DNA of 64,000 nucleotides from NCBI RefSeq assembly GCF_964340395.1, contig NC_135552.1, forward strand, positions 8,866,994 to 8,930,993. The letters run 5' to 3'. Below, piece after piece: positions 13,506 to 28,524 of this stretch. The stretch is from Glandiceps talaboti. Taxonomy: Eukaryota; Hemichordata; Enteropneusta; Spengelidae. The position numbers and the translations under genes are program-made. The notes beneath the pieces were generated by a model. That model made no database searches and had not been told where the DNA came from. It saw nothing but the letters and a program-made list of their open reading frames with translations. The number at the start of each line of letters is the position of its first letter. Position 1 is the first letter of the stretch.

Positions 13506-14687
13506 TCCTATGGAATACCTAGGTTTCAGGGTGTAAGTAGAGGTAAGGTCTGTCCAGGAAATCTAATAGGTATTGTATTGACCTCGAATTATGCAATACT
13601 TCATCATCACTGTCATACAGTCAATATACATAAATGTAGATATCCTGTCCAGGTAACAGTCAGATGGCAACACCAAATATTTGAGTTGTAAAGGTACATG
13701 TCTATGCTTTGTTAGTATTGCAGTTCAGTGTGCAACCACAAGGATACAGTCCTGCCAACATGGTGTATTTACTGTGACAAAGACAACATGGTAATGTTTA
13801 CAATGTACATGTATCAATATAATATTATATCCCAGAATTTCTGATTATTTAAATATTATATCAAGGGGGAATCTTTTCACATGAAGTTCTGAAAAGTTCA
13901 ATATTCGGGCAGGGAAACAGCTACACACAATGGCAAATTAAGTATACAATCATGCAAGACTGTGTTTTTTATTGATTGGTACATAGTCCACAATAAAAAT
14001 CAAGCTTTACAGGCAATTGAACACTGCAGTAAAACAAACAAAAAGGAACAATTACTATTACAGTAGTAACTAATGGATGACATAAAACTGGAATAGATTC
14101 GTGTGCAGCATTTTAAGATTCAGTTTCGTCACAATTCAAGCAATATTCATCCAACTACATGTATCTTATTTACAAATCACAGCAATCAAAATAAAATAGT
14201 CAAAATATCTAAAGTGTAATTTGGGGTAAAATAGTTATAAAAATGAATTATGGATTTCATGATAAATATATAAACTCCTGATAATCTTTTTCTGTTTTCT
14301 AATGTCAGAGTTGAGCTCCACTGTAATAAATACATGCAAGTTCTTAGGGGGTGACGTCAACCACAATATACTGTGTTGCAAAGAAGAATGGGGCAGAATA
14401 AGAATATCATGAATATTTGAATTAATTTCCTCGAAAAAAGCCCACTGAGGTACAAAACTACTTAGAGATTTGAACAGTTTTGTACTCATTTATAGCAGAT
14501 GAAATTAATATTCTTTCAACCTTTTATTTAATCTGCTGGTGGCATAATTTAAGCAATCAAGAATAAGAATGCCCTCATAAGAATATTATGTACATAGGGT
14601 CCAAAATTATTGAGGATTAGCATTTTATAATCACAATATTTGCTCATTTAATTTTTAAGTAATATTACACAACACAATATTATACAA
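13506..14687. other. No feature seen
   Basis: AT-rich non-coding sequence. Confidence 0.5.
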
Positions 14688-14768
14688 TATGATATGATAC
14701 GATACGATATGATATGACACGACACAACACGACATGATACGATGTGATGTGATGCGATGCGATACGAG
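14688..14768. repeat. Pentanucleotide microsatellite (GATAC/GATAT/GACAC variants)
   Basis: About 16 five-base units whose sequence drifts stepwise from GATAT through GACAC to GATGC. Confidence 0.92.
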
Positions 14769-16489
14769 TCTGATATGCAATACTGTTAAATGAACTTGGT
14801 TTAAGAAATATGAACAACATTTTCTCATGCATATTACAAATTCAAATCACATCCCTGGAAATTCAGCCACAGATGATTGAGGAAATTACTAGACCAGAGT
14901 CTGACAAATATGTGCTCTAAATTGAATGCTTCAATCCAAACCTCTTAAATATCTTGAAAATTGCGTATCGGATATTATTACCTTAGAAAATGAGTTCCCT
15001 TAATATAAATAAAAGTCAAATACCTCCAAGATTCCAGTATTACCTTTAGAACTGATTACTTTTATTGATGATATAGTCTTAGATTTAACAACTCTCAAGT
15101 CTCACTGATGTAAAATTTGTGTCTGCTTAGAATGAAAAGGTCCAAGGGTTACAATTTATATACATTTACACTGTATTTATCTGTGATGTAGTGACACTCG
15201 CGACCCTAGTGGATCAAGATTTACCAAGTGATAGAGAAAAACATTGACAAGAAAACCTGTTTAGTGGTTTTGATCAATGTACCATTATGCCTTATTTGAC
15301 TTTGTAAACTATGAAGCCATTACAACACTGACGTTGTGACCTATTCTACAAGACAAATACATGTAGATATGACTTTGTGCTACCTTGATTGTACTTGTTC
15401 ATATCTGACAAACAAAAAGAAAAACTTCCAATAGAGAACTTGCAATCCAGACTGAGCATGCTCAGACGCAAAGGACTATGGGATTATCTGTAGTTATCAT
15501 AATACCAAATCTGGAGCTACAACTAAAAAAACCCTCCCATTATTGTCAGGGTAACTATGAATTGATCATTCGTGGTTGCAAACAGTGTAACAGTATTGTT
15601 TACAATACCAATTCATTAGTATTTATCATCACATTTCTCATGATGCAACATTCAACATGGCGGGTTTGCAAGTTCCTTATTCTCACCACAAAATTACTAT
15701 TATATAGGATTTTCAGTGAGAATTTGACATATCTTTCTAGTTTTGAAGACAATAGCTAGTATCTTAAAATGAATTGATATACAATATTTAGCACTATTGT
15801 ACAGGGCAAATTATTGCAAAATATATGTATTTAGATTTTTTTCAAAATTCTGGCACTCTTGATCTAAAATTGGTGTACATTTTTCTTGCTGCAAATTGGT
15901 CAACAATGAAGTCTGATATTGAGCACCTGGGTGGTACACCCCTATCAAACTAGTGCATGACTCCCCTTCCCCACATTAGCTTTTCAAAGTTTTATCACAC
16001 ATGAATGACAATATGTGCAAAAGCCAATGTTATTACACAATTTTTATATGATATACAAATCTACAAGCTAACATGAGGTTGTTGACTTTATTCCCAGAAA
16101 TAAACTGCCCCTCTGACAATTAATTTGATTTACAACAAGAAAATCTACATCTCTCAGTTTTATGAGTTGCTATTTTAAGGGTCTGCTTTAAGCCACTGAA
16201 ATCTTGCAAGAAGCCAGTCGGTCTACATATACAGTAGTAAAATACAAGATTGCTTCTGATGACAGATACCTAACTACATGCTGCTGATACTATTTTAGTA
16301 GCATTTACATGCATGTTTGTTATGTCCATGTGCATGTAGAATGGTGGTACTTAACATATCGGGGTAATATGCACAGCTATGGTGTATAAGCATGGTTGAA
16401 ATGAATGCACAAACATTCTGTCTGATAACTAAATATTTGATAAACAGAAAGGTGCACAGATTACTTGTTTGGAACTTAAGTCAGATGAA
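14769..16489. other. No feature seen
   Basis: Non-coding; open frames lack coding character. Confidence 0.5.
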
Positions 16490-17010
16490 CAGGAGACACA
16501 CGCATATACATAAAAAGACAAACAGGCAAGAAGGTTACACAGACAAAATGATGGACTTGCAGACTGGTGGACGAACTGCTGGATTGGAATGAAGAACGAT
16601 GGGACAATTAGACAGAGACAGACAGAGACAGGTACATACACATATAGAGGAAATGGTAGGCTTGCAGCAAGCAGACAGGGATAAATCAATTGATGAGAAT
16701 GCAGACAAATAGGACATAGACAAACATAGACAAAAATATGTACATCGTACATCGATCACATGCATCGCTGCCTTCAATGGTAGCTACTTTCACGTTATCA
16801 CAGATTTTATATCAGCATGTCTTGACTTGACTTTAATACTTGACTTAGTTGCACGTCCATAGTTATATATGTACTGACATACGGACAGACAGACAGACTG
16901 ACGGACAAAGAGATAGGTATCTACATGTATAGATTACTTATCATAGGTAGGTAGGTAGGTAGGTATGTAGCCAGGTAGATAGAATGATGGTCATGCTGAA
17001 AGCAGACAGT
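16490..17010. repeat. Degenerate GACA / TAGG low-complexity region
   Basis: Scattered AGACAGACAG and GACAGAGACAG words, then (GTAG)n near 16946-16966. It explains the Cys/Leu-rich minus-strand open frames here. Confidence 0.75.
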
Positions 17011-17419
17011 CAGTCAGCCAGTGCATGTGTGTGGACACAACAATGAGAAAATATCTCAGTACTGTGTAACAGCAGTGTTCAAGGGTCTCTGACCTGTGAA
17101 ACACCTCACCTTGATGTCTTCATAGTGGAAATAATGTGCTTCAACTAAGCTTTCATGTTTGTTACATATCATCTATTCAACTAGTCATCCAAAAGTTGTT
17201 TTCAATCTAAGTGATTTGTATCTAAAAAGATATCAGGTGTGATAGTTAACGCTTAATCATCTATACTATAGACTGACAGATAGATATTTTCAAGGTTCAT
17301 TTCCAACACAACATGCTGCATACACAATCCTAATCATGCCACTGCACTTCATTCTCAAAAGTTTGTGAATATTTTGATTTTGATGTCAGTGAGTCATTCG
17401 TCAAATGTCAAATGTTAAT

Positions 17420-17515
17420 TCTCAGTACCTGCAATAGCATTTTATCTCATGCCAGAGGGTCAAAATAGAATAAGAAGGTTGACTTATTCTCACTCTATTC
17501 TGAACAAATCTGGCT
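17420..17515. repeat. Dispersed repeat copy (CAGTACCTGCAATAGCATTT family)
   Basis: Shares TCAGTACCTGCAATAGCATT, GAGGGTCAAAATAGAA and AAGGTTGACTTATT with segments at 32.52 and 61.13 kb and more weakly at 5.8 kb. Confidence 0.72.
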
Positions 17516-20500
17516 TAAATATAATATAATTCTTATCATTTGTAAATTCAATGCTACGGATTTATGACAAATCCAATATACTGCATGCAGCATTGACTTG
17601 AAAAACTCAACTGGAACGAGTGACAGGTGACTTTTATGGTAATGCTGCACAAGAGCTTCAGCACAGGTGATGAAGCCTGTATGTTGCTGTCATTATTCTA
17701 TGCATTAATTTTCACCACGCTACATGTAAATGCCAGTAAAATATGTATTTATTTCTATTTGACATATTCCTTTCCATCAATTATGTTTCCTGTTTGGAGA
17801 TTTTATATTCAAACTAAAAGTTTACTTGCTTATAATCAAGTTTCCATTTGAAGGATTACATGTAAGTGTATTCAAATTGACATTTCATTTTCTTATAATC
17901 AAGTCCTGATTCAAAAGTTACCATATTTAATTGACAACCGTGTGGTCCATCATGGGGAAATTACTTTAAAAGAAAGAACAAATATATACGGAAACTAACT
18001 GAAAATGTCAATCATTATGCTCATTAAAAATAACTACATGACACCAAAAGAACAAGATGAGGTCACAGTTTGAAGAATTATTTATCTTAGTTGATGATTA
18101 AAACACTTGTGAACACTTTCATGTGGATAGGACTTCTATCGATGACTTTCTAACCCATGCCATCAAAATGACTGATGCTAGAAATACAACTGGTAACAGC
18201 CAACCAAAGCGTTTTCTCTGCTTGTCACAATTGTTTATAGCATGTGTGTAAAAGTGTAAAAGTATACTGTTTCATTTGCTTTAATTATCAGCTCAGTATG
18301 TGGTGTCTCACAGCAGGAAAAAACGCTCTAGTTGGCTGTTGCACATTGTAATAGGCAAACTACAACAGATGAGACAAGCTACAAATACATGTACATGTAC
18401 AGTTGAATTGTATTCATGGTTGCATACACAGAGGAACACTTTGAATGTGATCTTGTCCATGAGATTTCTATAACTTTGTTTAATTATTTTTTTAAACGTC
18501 ACAATTAGTTGAAAACTAGTAATAGGTGATACCTTGTTTTTAAGTATTATGTGTTCCTGAAAATACGGTAATTTTGTCCTGCCCAGCTACCATTGATTGT
18601 AAAGGAGATTTTGTACAATCATGAAATAGTTTCATTAACTATGAGTAATATGGTAACCACACACTTAGGTGAAGTCACAGCTAAGAGAATCACAACTCAC
18701 AAGTCGAATGTTGTAAAGGTAACCTTTTCACATTTGTTTCTCATCTCTAACCCTAAAAATCCTGCAGTTTTTTCTTCAAAAAGCAAGAGTGGGTGTATGC
18801 AGTGAGTTGGCTATCCACACAATCATACCTTATTAGTTTGGATGCCCGAGGATTAATTTCATGAAACACCAACTGTTCATGTACATGTGTACCATTTAAT
18901 TAAAGAATGTAAGTTCTGACAATGATGCTTTCTATAAACTGAATACAGAATACAGGAAGAAGTGAAATTGCCACCTAGGCATCAGTGTTCCCATTTCCCC
19001 CTTCGAATCCAACCATACAGCGCAGGGATGATTTTTAAAAAAAGACATCAGCCCCAAAAACAATAAGGTAGATCAGGGTCGTGGGAAACACTGAAAAGTG
19101 CTCTTACTTTTAATAAGTTTTTGTTTTCTTCAATTTTCTATGGCTTGAACATTAAAATCCCCAGATCTTTATTTAACACAGAGCTATCATACACGTCCAG
19201 AAATAGATCTAGTAAACTGAATCTGAACAGTATCCTGACAGGCTGTGTTTGCAATCCTTGTAATACTAGGAATAAAAGACGTTTGACATTTAAACTTTAT
19301 CTCTCGTAGTGACTTTTCCATGCACTCAAGTAAACTCCATTTGATCAAAGAGGATTATTTATGAAGCACTCTGACTACCACTGTACTGATTGCAATGTTT
19401 TTCAATCCTGCCCAGAATACTGATCACGCACTTCTCATTTTCAAATTTTTCAAACAGCTCACTTTCACTTTTCAAATAAACAAACAAAAAGGATTGTCTT
19501 GTAGATCAAGTCATTTCAAACACACAGATAATAATTGACTGTTGCTAGGTGACACCACTTCTTTCCTTGTTACCCTCTTCTTCGCCCATGAAAAATAAGA
19601 TCCATCCACTACAAATTACAACTACAAATGTACCATCACCAAATCAAGATATGAACAACTGCAAAACAAATTTAATAACTACAAACAAAGAAAAAAACAG
19701 TGTAACAACTCAAGATATTTCATTTCCACACACCAAGTTTGCATATGGCCAAAACTTATCCAAAACTTTACCAAATCAGTAATTTTACTTTCATATTCCT
19801 CAGTGACCTCTGACAACTGAAGAATAAACCAACTATGACAAGAAGTATCACTTTCCTATAACAGCAGTTTGCTATTATAGCACCTGGACAACAAAAAATT
19901 ACTTCACAAAGAAAATTGGCAGTGTTCAAAAGAGTAATACTCATATCTACCCAAGGGAAGTGATAAGATAGAAAATCAACAGGGAGTTTTGTTTCTGTTC
20001 AACCGAAAGCTTAACAATCCATTTTGCCATCTAATTTGACAGGCTGTATGAAGGTGAGGATTAACCTAAGTGTAGTGGTCTCTGCATGTATGAGGCATGC
20101 CTAGTAGCATGAATAATGGATGGTGGTCTCAACCCACAACTAAGACACAGTTGTCTGCCTTTGCTAACTTACTATACCATGGTGTGTAGCAATCAATGAA
20201 CATTATCTTAAAGCTTATTAACTTTCTGAATATTCAATCTTTACAAATACATGTACATCTATACAATTCTGATGGACACCACACATGAAGTAGTCATAAT
20301 GTAAATATAAAAGACAATTTCAAAAATACATGAAGGGCTTATTTTTTAGTCAAAGTAATAGTTATTGTTTTATGATGTTATTTCATATTTGAAATAAAAA
20401 AGAACTTACAAAATCACAAAATAAAATTATAATTTGTTAAATACACTCTTCTTGCACTAAAATGTACCAGCTAAATTTGATACATATTTATGTTTAAATA

Positions 20501-21845
20501 TTCAATGAGTTTTTTATTAACAAAAAATGATGTACGAATTTGAAAAAAAGTTTACAATTCATCGGATATAAAAAAAAGAAACTGTTTATGTTTATAAGAC
20601 ATGTTTCTGAATCTTTTCAAAAAATCTTTTTAAAGTGTTTTGAAAGTCATTGCTTTTGTACACTATTGATATTTTTCATTGAAAAAGTATACATTATAAG
20701 AAGCTATATTTACTAAAAAAATCTTGTTAATCGCAAATTAGTATCATTTTGCACTCAAATAAATAAATTATACATGCAAACATTATCTTGTATGATATTT
20801 GCAATATTTACCCATAGACCCTACACCTTTCATGTAGGGTCTACGATTTGCCAGAAACAAAACTGTATATCTTAAGGCTAAAAAGCATTTCAAAATAGGG
20901 AAACTTTTCAAAAAATTACTAAATACTGAAAATTTTCAAAATACAATAAACAGTACTAATATTTTGCAGTTGTCGGGAAATATACAATAAACCAACTGAC
21001 AATTTTATTTTACTTTTGACGTTTGAATATTTTATGCCTTCTCTCGACTATAAATATTCAATTCCTTGAATGTCTGTCTCAATACCATTATAACTGTCAT
21101 GTAGGCGATGGTAGTGGGTAGGCATTGATCAAAACCACTTTGTGGGTCATATTCGATGGACTTGATGAACTATGCATTGTACTTATCTAGATTTCAAATG
21201 TCATCTCTGTATTACTTCTCTTTCTTGTCTAATAGTAATACTGTCATTATTTTCCTATCGTTTCATCATGCATATCCATCATATTTCCATCAAAATTATG
21301 TAATTCATGCTGATGATGAACAATATGAATTTTCATACTTACAATTGCTAAACATGACTAATGGACGGTAATCCATGAAAGTGGTGCCCTTCTGTACGAA
21401 ATGGAATTTGTTGGCAGACTTGGATGGCATGTATTGGTATGTACGTGGGCTGCACGGAAATCTTCACATACACAGCAATTGGTGAAATCACTGGCAGCGT
21501 CTTTCACTTAATACATACTTCAATTACTAACAGACTTCAGAAGAATCTACTTTATTGCAGGAGAGGCAAGGGTCACTGAGGAGGGACAACCTGCCTTTTT
21601 TCATCCTTTTTGATCGCAAAATCTTTAATATGATTACATGTATTTGCTTATGATTTAAAGATAATATTTGTTATTCTTGTCATTGAGGGAAGAACAACCA
21701 TCATGTTACCAAGTGTTTTGTTACAACATGCACTTTAAACCCATATAGGATGATGTTAAATTTGTAACATTATATGAACTCTATCCTGTCCAGTACAACA
21801 AGAAATAAGATTTCTCTCTTTTTTTTCCTGATTTTTTTTGGTGGT
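17516..21845. other. No gene supported
   Basis: 4.3 kb of AT-rich sequence. I checked the longer open frames at 19.5 and 21.2 kb; they lack splice signals or homology. Confidence 0.45.
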
Positions 21846-21882
21846 GGGTATATGTGTATGTATGTATGTATGTATGTATGTA

Positions 21883-21938
<56 letters not shown>
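21846..21938. repeat. Compound microsatellite (TATG)n(TG)n
   Basis: Tandem TATG units pass directly into a long TG run. Confidence 0.96.
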
Positions 21939-21940
<2 letters not shown>

Positions 21941-21956
21941 CCACTATTTACATTGA

Positions 21957-22694
21957 TTTGTACTGCACTTAGGAAATCTAACACCTCCAGAAAATTTGAA
22001 TAATTGTCAGATCCAGTTTAGACACTGCAGAAGAACAAGTGATTTGTTCAAAACATGTCTGTTTCCCAGTCAAAAGTGAAAGAGAGCTAGTGTATGAAAA
22101 TAAATTAGATTTCTTACTTTCCCTACCGCATTATTGCAATAACTGCTTTCATTCACCCTGATCACCACTTGACTTAACGTGCTCTTCATTCAATCCATCT
22201 AATATAAATTGCATTTTGTTTTAAAAGTTTATTTACTTATCTATCATTGACGATTCTTTTAACAAAATTGACTAGACTGTCTGATTCTTTATAAGGTACT
22301 TACTGAAATTGCTCTTTTTATGAGGTGAGATTTTCAATGACATTTCCAATCACTATCTCTCTAAATTAGATTTCCTACTTTATCAATGCATTATGTATTA
22401 ATTGATAAATGTACATCATACCTATTTCATGGGTGACAACTTTCATGTTCCAGACACCCCCATCTTTAATAGAACTTTCATGACGTTTACTGGTTCATAG
22501 GGTACAAGGTGTTATCTTTATTAATACAGCAGAGGTCCTTAGTCGTATGTACTCTGATAGTCAGAATTATCTTTTCCTTGTGATGTTGTACCTGATTAAC
22601 CTCAGCATTGATGTGTGCATATTAACAAAAACTTGATGGTTGGCTAGTTGGCCGTGTATACTGTAGTGGTGATAACATTACAATAATGGCTTAC
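21957..22694. other. No feature seen
   Basis: AT-rich sequence up to the candidate exon at 22.7 kb. Confidence 0.45.
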
Positions 22695-22751
22695 CTGAGG
22701 AGAATGCTCCCTGGCTAAGTTGGCGAGCTGATTTGATTTTGGCCTTAAATG
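22695..22751 (-). CDS. Candidate 57-bp exon, gene unknown
   Basis: On the minus strand this lies between tgagtttcag (22752) and a GTAAGCC donor (22694). It is in phase 0 throughout and reads HLRPKSNQLANLAREHSPQ. A shorter version starts at a second AG (exon 22727-22695, LANLAREHSPQ). Composition and donor are exon-like. Its phase agrees with the exit phase of the 25.8-kb candidate. I do not recognise the product. Confidence 0.27.
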
Positions 22752-25700
22752 CTGAAACTCATTAGTCTGTACTTAAGTGAAATGTCACACATTGTCAAGA
22801 GTAATATGAGCTTTAAATATCAATTTCAAAGCAACGAGTGTTTGGTTGAATTCTAGCTGATATTCAGATTCTAAATCTCTTTGCTTATATCTGCAAAATA
22901 CCTTTTTGGCTAATTAACATATTCAAAATGGCTGCCTCCAAACAATACCTACAACTTTAATGTATTTCCAAGGACTAAGCTATATTATTTTTTGTGTTGT
23001 TACAACAGACTTCTGGTTATGAAGTCCTTTCCTATTTACATTATTTTCAATAACCAGTGTTAATAGCTAGCTGACTCACTTGGCATGAAAATAATTTTTA
23101 ACAGATTACGTCATTTTGTTTTATCGTCTATTTTGAAAACTTTTGAGTCAATACAATGATACATGTAGTATTTATTTTAGCTTATCAGCTGTTGGAAAGG
23201 ATATTATTGTTGTGGACTCACAACTCATAGAGCACCGAATCACAGGTTTACAGCTTGCAGTTTTATGATTGGTCGATAGTATGGCAACAAAATATTGATC
23301 TTTCTAACAAAAACTTCCTGTCTTCCATACGATCTAAATGCTTCAACTAGCAACAACTAATTTCTTTCAAAACACAGATTAAAAATTCACAAAAATAAAT
23401 CCGCTTTAATACCAAAAATAACACATATGTCAGCAGAACTTACACATCAGAAGCTGTGCTAATATTATGGGGTTAAAGGTCATGGGATCGAAGTGTAAAT
23501 TAGGGACACAGGCTGTGAGAGATTTCAGCAGCTGGTACACAAATCCAATAATACACATATGATCTATGCATTTTTTGTAAAAATCCATAATTCTGACATA
23601 TATTGTTCTAAACAAACAGGCAGATCAATTCTTTTGAATTGTATTTTCTTTGTATCAGGTTTAAAATATTTTTCTTTCCAAATACGTTTCAAATTTTTGA
23701 AACAAGCATCAAATCATTTTACGTTTGATGACAAAAAACATTTTAATATATATTTTTTTTAAACTTATATTTATCTAAGTTTAACATTTTGACAACTGTA
23801 TATTATGACAGCTGACTTAATCTATGAAAAAAGAAACACTGGTGTTGTTCATTTGACATGTCTATACCATTTTCAGTTTATTTTGTTCATAATTCATCCT
23901 AGCATACCTCAATATGATAAAGTATAGACACTTGTTAACACTGTACAATGGGTCTTTTACATACAGTCTGATTTGAAAAGGAGCTACATACATAGTGATG
24001 AAATTTCTACTCACAGAGTCAAAATATTTCTTGATAGTGAATCCCAAATTTTCGCCAACAACTCACCAGCATCATCAGACGTGTACTACAGTGGGCTATT
24101 TGTCACATGTCTCAGAAGAAACGTGAAATAAGCTTGAGAGAAACAGCTGGGATCGCCATGCCTGCATCCCGGTGTAGGGTGGGCTTACATGTACTGTGAT
24201 GAATACATAGAGCTACCTACAGTTTTCTTACATTCAAAGGTTTCAGCAGAAGTATGTTAACATTTATTACCAAATTTTTAAACCCTTTAATGACTTGGTT
24301 TCTGTTACTCTATACAGGGTTTAATTTGAAATAAAACCTGCAAATATCAAAATAAATCCACAAAGGGACAAACACACATACTAAGATTAGTCTTAACTCT
24401 CGGATACATGCAGGTATGTGTTAATATGTCATCTTTCTTAATGAATATTTTTAGAAAATAAAAACATGAAACATTTTTAGAGCTTTGGAAATTGGATACC
24501 TATCCTTGGTAAACTCCAATGTTTCCAAAAGGTGTCTGAAAATATTGTCGATTAGGTGTATTAGCAGTTGAAAGGTTCTACATAGAGATATTCAATTACT
24601 GAAATACCAATACAATCAATTTAGTTATCTAGTTTTTCCCACTGCCTGATGTTACAAATAAAGCTACAGTAACTGTCATTTGTCATAAGTTTTCATTACG
24701 CTAACCAAACCTTTACATACATGTAAAACAGTCCACAAATTATAACTAGCTGTCTACTACTACGTATGTGGCACGGTTTAAAATGGCTTTCATGTCCATT
24801 TGTGAATAGTTGAAAAAGAGGTATACACACTTATGGTTGTCAACAAAATATAACTTTGAGAGATGCTGACAAGGTTTGATCACGGGTAATGAACCATGGT
24901 TTGAGTAGTAAACACAACAGAGTCAAAAGTAAGACTATATACATGAAAACTTCCAGTGACTGCGGTGTAACGAAGCCGAAAACATGTTTGTGAACAATTT
25001 CAAAATATCTGGGATGTTGATATTGTTTAATCACTAACCAAGCAAGTACATCAACATAGGTAGTTACATTGACATTGTATATGTACATGTAAGTGGAAAA
25101 CAGGGACTAAAATCAGGACAATAGTCTCAGTTAACACTACTTATTTCCACTCCATATAGTAGTGAAAACATTCTGTGATGTATACTAATAACTTACTCAA
25201 TTACACACATCCAAACTGTTTTTGCCATTATACATACATCTAGAAATATTATAATAATAACATACACTTGTGAGCATGCTTGGTGATTGTGTGTGTGAGG
25301 TAGTAACGTTCAATGTAACAGTTTGGTGAATTGTGTAATGTTTATTTCAAATAATGTTTACTGCCTTGTAAACATTGACAAGTACTTTTCTCAAAATACT
25401 ATCAAAATACTATCAGCATTTTTAGTGAAAAGGCTATTAATTCAGATACAATTCTTCAACTTTTTACAGTACTACTGGTACTTGATTACAAATGCTTAAT
25501 ATATTTTTCAGCCTGTTTTTAACTTTAATTACTGGAGTTTCATAAATTTTAATTACTACAGCTTTAAAGTAAGTATCACATTTGACAGTATCTATAAAAT
25601 ATTGCTACTGATATACATGGTAAAATCCAAAGCTGTCATCTTATTCACATAAAAAAATGCTGTTTAGCAAACATCTGATAATAATGCAGCAATATTTTAT

Positions 25701-25805
25701 CATTTGGCAAGTATTCAAAATTAACTAGACAATACATAAAATTCAACAAAAATGCATTAATTACAACTATTCTATATGAAATTGGTGACGTGTCTGACCA
25801 CTTAC
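22752..25805. other. No feature supported
   Basis: Includes a copy of a short dispersed motif (CACAGAGTCAAAATATTTCT, 24012-24050) also seen at 46.2 and 53.7 kb. Confidence 0.45.
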
Positions 25806-25849
25806 CAACAGACTATGCTCGTGCCCCATGTTACCCATTGGCGGTGCAG
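25806..25849 (-). CDS. Candidate 44-bp microexon, gene unknown
   Basis: This is a GC-rich 44-bp segment in AT-rich sequence, bounded on the minus strand by a cttactccag acceptor (25850) and a GTAAGTGG donor (25805). In phase 1 it reads APPMGNMGHEHSLL and exits in phase 0. On the plus strand the same interval also has an AG before it and a GTAAGTGTG after it, so the strand is not certain. It could be an exon of the PTPRN-like gene, of another minus-strand gene, or chance. Confidence 0.28.
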
Positions 25850-28524
25850 CTGGAGTAAGTGTGTGGTTGTATATAGCTATTTGTATGCGTGATGTGTATG
25901 TATCCAAACTGCTTTAGATTCTCCCATAGAACTGTCATTCATTTTATTTGTTATATGGGAATAGGAACATATGTGCATATCTCTGTAGCTGGCCATGACA
26001 AAAATTATTTTAGTTTCTCAAAACTGAAGGTTTTTATTTTTGACATAATATTTAAATTTTGTACATCATGAATGTATTATACTGGGACCAGCCCCATGCA
26101 AATAAATAGGAAATATGTTTAGCAATATAGAAGAGCAACATAGTTGGTGCAGGAAGCTAACAATGTCTCGCAAGTTGAATTTGATTTTCAAACACTTCAT
26201 TTGAAACGTTACATTTAAAGCACTATTTTTGTACATCAAATTTTTCAACATATGAGATCATTACATTATTTCTGCAGGAATCACGTTCATTTTTTCATGA
26301 TATACAATTCCTATAGCAACACTAAGCCTGCTTTATTTCATCTTTTATAGCTGAACAGGAACAGGAACAGAAACAAAACATCACCTATAATTATTCACTC
26401 ATAAGATACAGCACATAAAGATAATTTAGTATGGCCTTACATCAAGAGTGTCACATCATTAATGAACATAGGAAACTGGACAACATAGACACACCAATAG
26501 ATTCTTTTGTTACCACCATATGGTGTGCTTTACTTTGTGTTATTGACAGTTCAAGATATTAGTATTGCCACGGTTAAATGGAATCCAATAAGACAGCATT
26601 CCACATCTACCACAAGTACTGATCCCCTGATCTATGGTAATTAATAATCCTTGACAAGTTCAAAGGTCATGATCTGTTATCCTCGTCCAAGAACAGAAAT
26701 TTCACTTACATAATAGTTTTTATTTATCGATATGAGAATTCCAAAACAAGTTAAACAAATTTATTTCTCATTATTGCAAAATATAGACATACTTTCTCAT
26801 TTTTTTTCTAATTGAAATTTTGCACTATTTTGTTTAATTTTTAGTAAAACTTTAGTATCAGAGAAGTCCACAAGGTATATTTTGTATCACAGCCAAGTCA
26901 TACATATTTTCACATACTACACCATTTTCATCACTATAGGTATTTCTGCTGTCCAAGGTTGTAACTGAAGTTTTCCTTTAAAAATTAAAGTCCAGGGTAT
27001 GGAAATCTGCACATTTTATCAGCTTGTGTCCGCAGTGTTGCCCTTTATACCAGGATTTCCCAAACGTTTGAAAAAAACTATTTTCTATACTGAAATTTAT
27101 AATAGTATAGTTTACATCTCATACATTCATTGTACACGTACAAGTTGTTTGGTTTTTGTTGTTGTTGTTTGTGGTGTTATCTTGGTGGTGGTGGTGGTGG
27201 TGGTGGTTCACTGACACTTATATTTATTATGTTTACATCTGATATTATGTATGTATGTACACACTTACATGTATCCATGTATCCAAGGAAGTCATATTTT
27301 GTTATTGTTTGAGACAGTTACTGTATTTTCATCTCACAAAAAGTTAGACTATATTTTAGTACCATATTGTATTTATGTCATCATTTGTTTAATAGAATCC
27401 TGTACTTCTTTTCAACACATCAAACAACATTTTTCAGATCCTGTGATGTTTTAAAATGAAAGCACAACTCTGAAAAAAAAGTTGAATTTAGAATTTCTGA
27501 CTTCACAATCAATATCACTCTCAATGTAATCCTCAACATAAAGTAGGTATGCTGCCATGACAACATAAATGAAATTTACGATACTGTATTACTGCCATGA
27601 CAACTATGTTGCCATGCCAACATTGGGCTTAGAACATTTTCAACAAAATGCTCACTGAACAAATTCAACTCATCGTCTCTCTTGCTCCTTAGGTCACTTT
27701 CAAATGAGTTAGTGAATGCGACTCTATCAAAGTTTAAGATTACAATTGTCTACACAAAATTGCTAAAAGGTAAATTTGCAAAAGTCAATCTAAAACCAAA
27801 TACAATAGGTGATGTGTGGCATGCTAAGAGTTTCCAGAGGGGAAATTTATACGATAGTGAATATTGCACTTATCAATATTTTCTATCTTCAGAATATAAA
27901 AATATATTTTCTTGAAATTATCTCTTAACACCATGGGAATCCAAAAAAAAAGTGCTTACAGCATAATATTCTTAAAGGATCCCTATAACAAAATCTTAAT
28001 ACAAAATGTATTAAAGTCTAGATTTTGTCAAGTGGCTACATAGATTTTTTGTTAATCATAACTGTCTTATGTCAGTTGTTGATAATTGAAGATAACCAAT
28101 TCCGAGTATCTTAGCAAATTCTACTTTCATACATAGTTTTATAATGTGATTGAACTATGATAACCATCTCATCAAAATCAACAACTTTAAACCCACAGTG
28201 AACTTTCTCAGACTACGGATCTGAATTACCTGAATTAAACACTGAAAATTATGGTAACACACTCTGGGGTCATCATAAGGGAAAGGGTGACCACGACAGG
28301 ATAGATTACTTATGGTTACAATGTGATGGTTAATTTACAACTGAGATTGAGTCATATATTTATCATTGGAATGATTCCATATTTCCCATAATGCAACACT
28401 CAAGATGGGGGTATTCACAAAGCCTATTTTCTTTGTATTGTTTTAGCATATGGTTTGTGATACGAACAACCTAATGTAGTAAAACTGTTAATGTTCTCAA
28501 ATGGAACTCACAGTAACTACAGGG
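25850..28524. other. Non-coding, with a (GTT)n(GGT)n tract at 27155-27208
   Basis: The triplet tract is short and gives Gly or Val runs in the plus-strand frames. GCTGCCATGACAAC-like words recur at 27550-27620. Nothing else is supported. Confidence 0.55.

Noticed and set aside
19549-19782. 77-codon Ser/Thr/Asn/Pro-rich plus-strand frame
   Set aside because: Low-complexity composition expected from AT-rich DNA, no splice partner and no recognisable family.
24012-24110. Possible minus-strand exon ending at a GTGAGT donor (24057)
   Set aside because: The donor lies in a dispersed motif also found at 53.7 kb, and upstream frames have stops unless a tiny exon is assumed.
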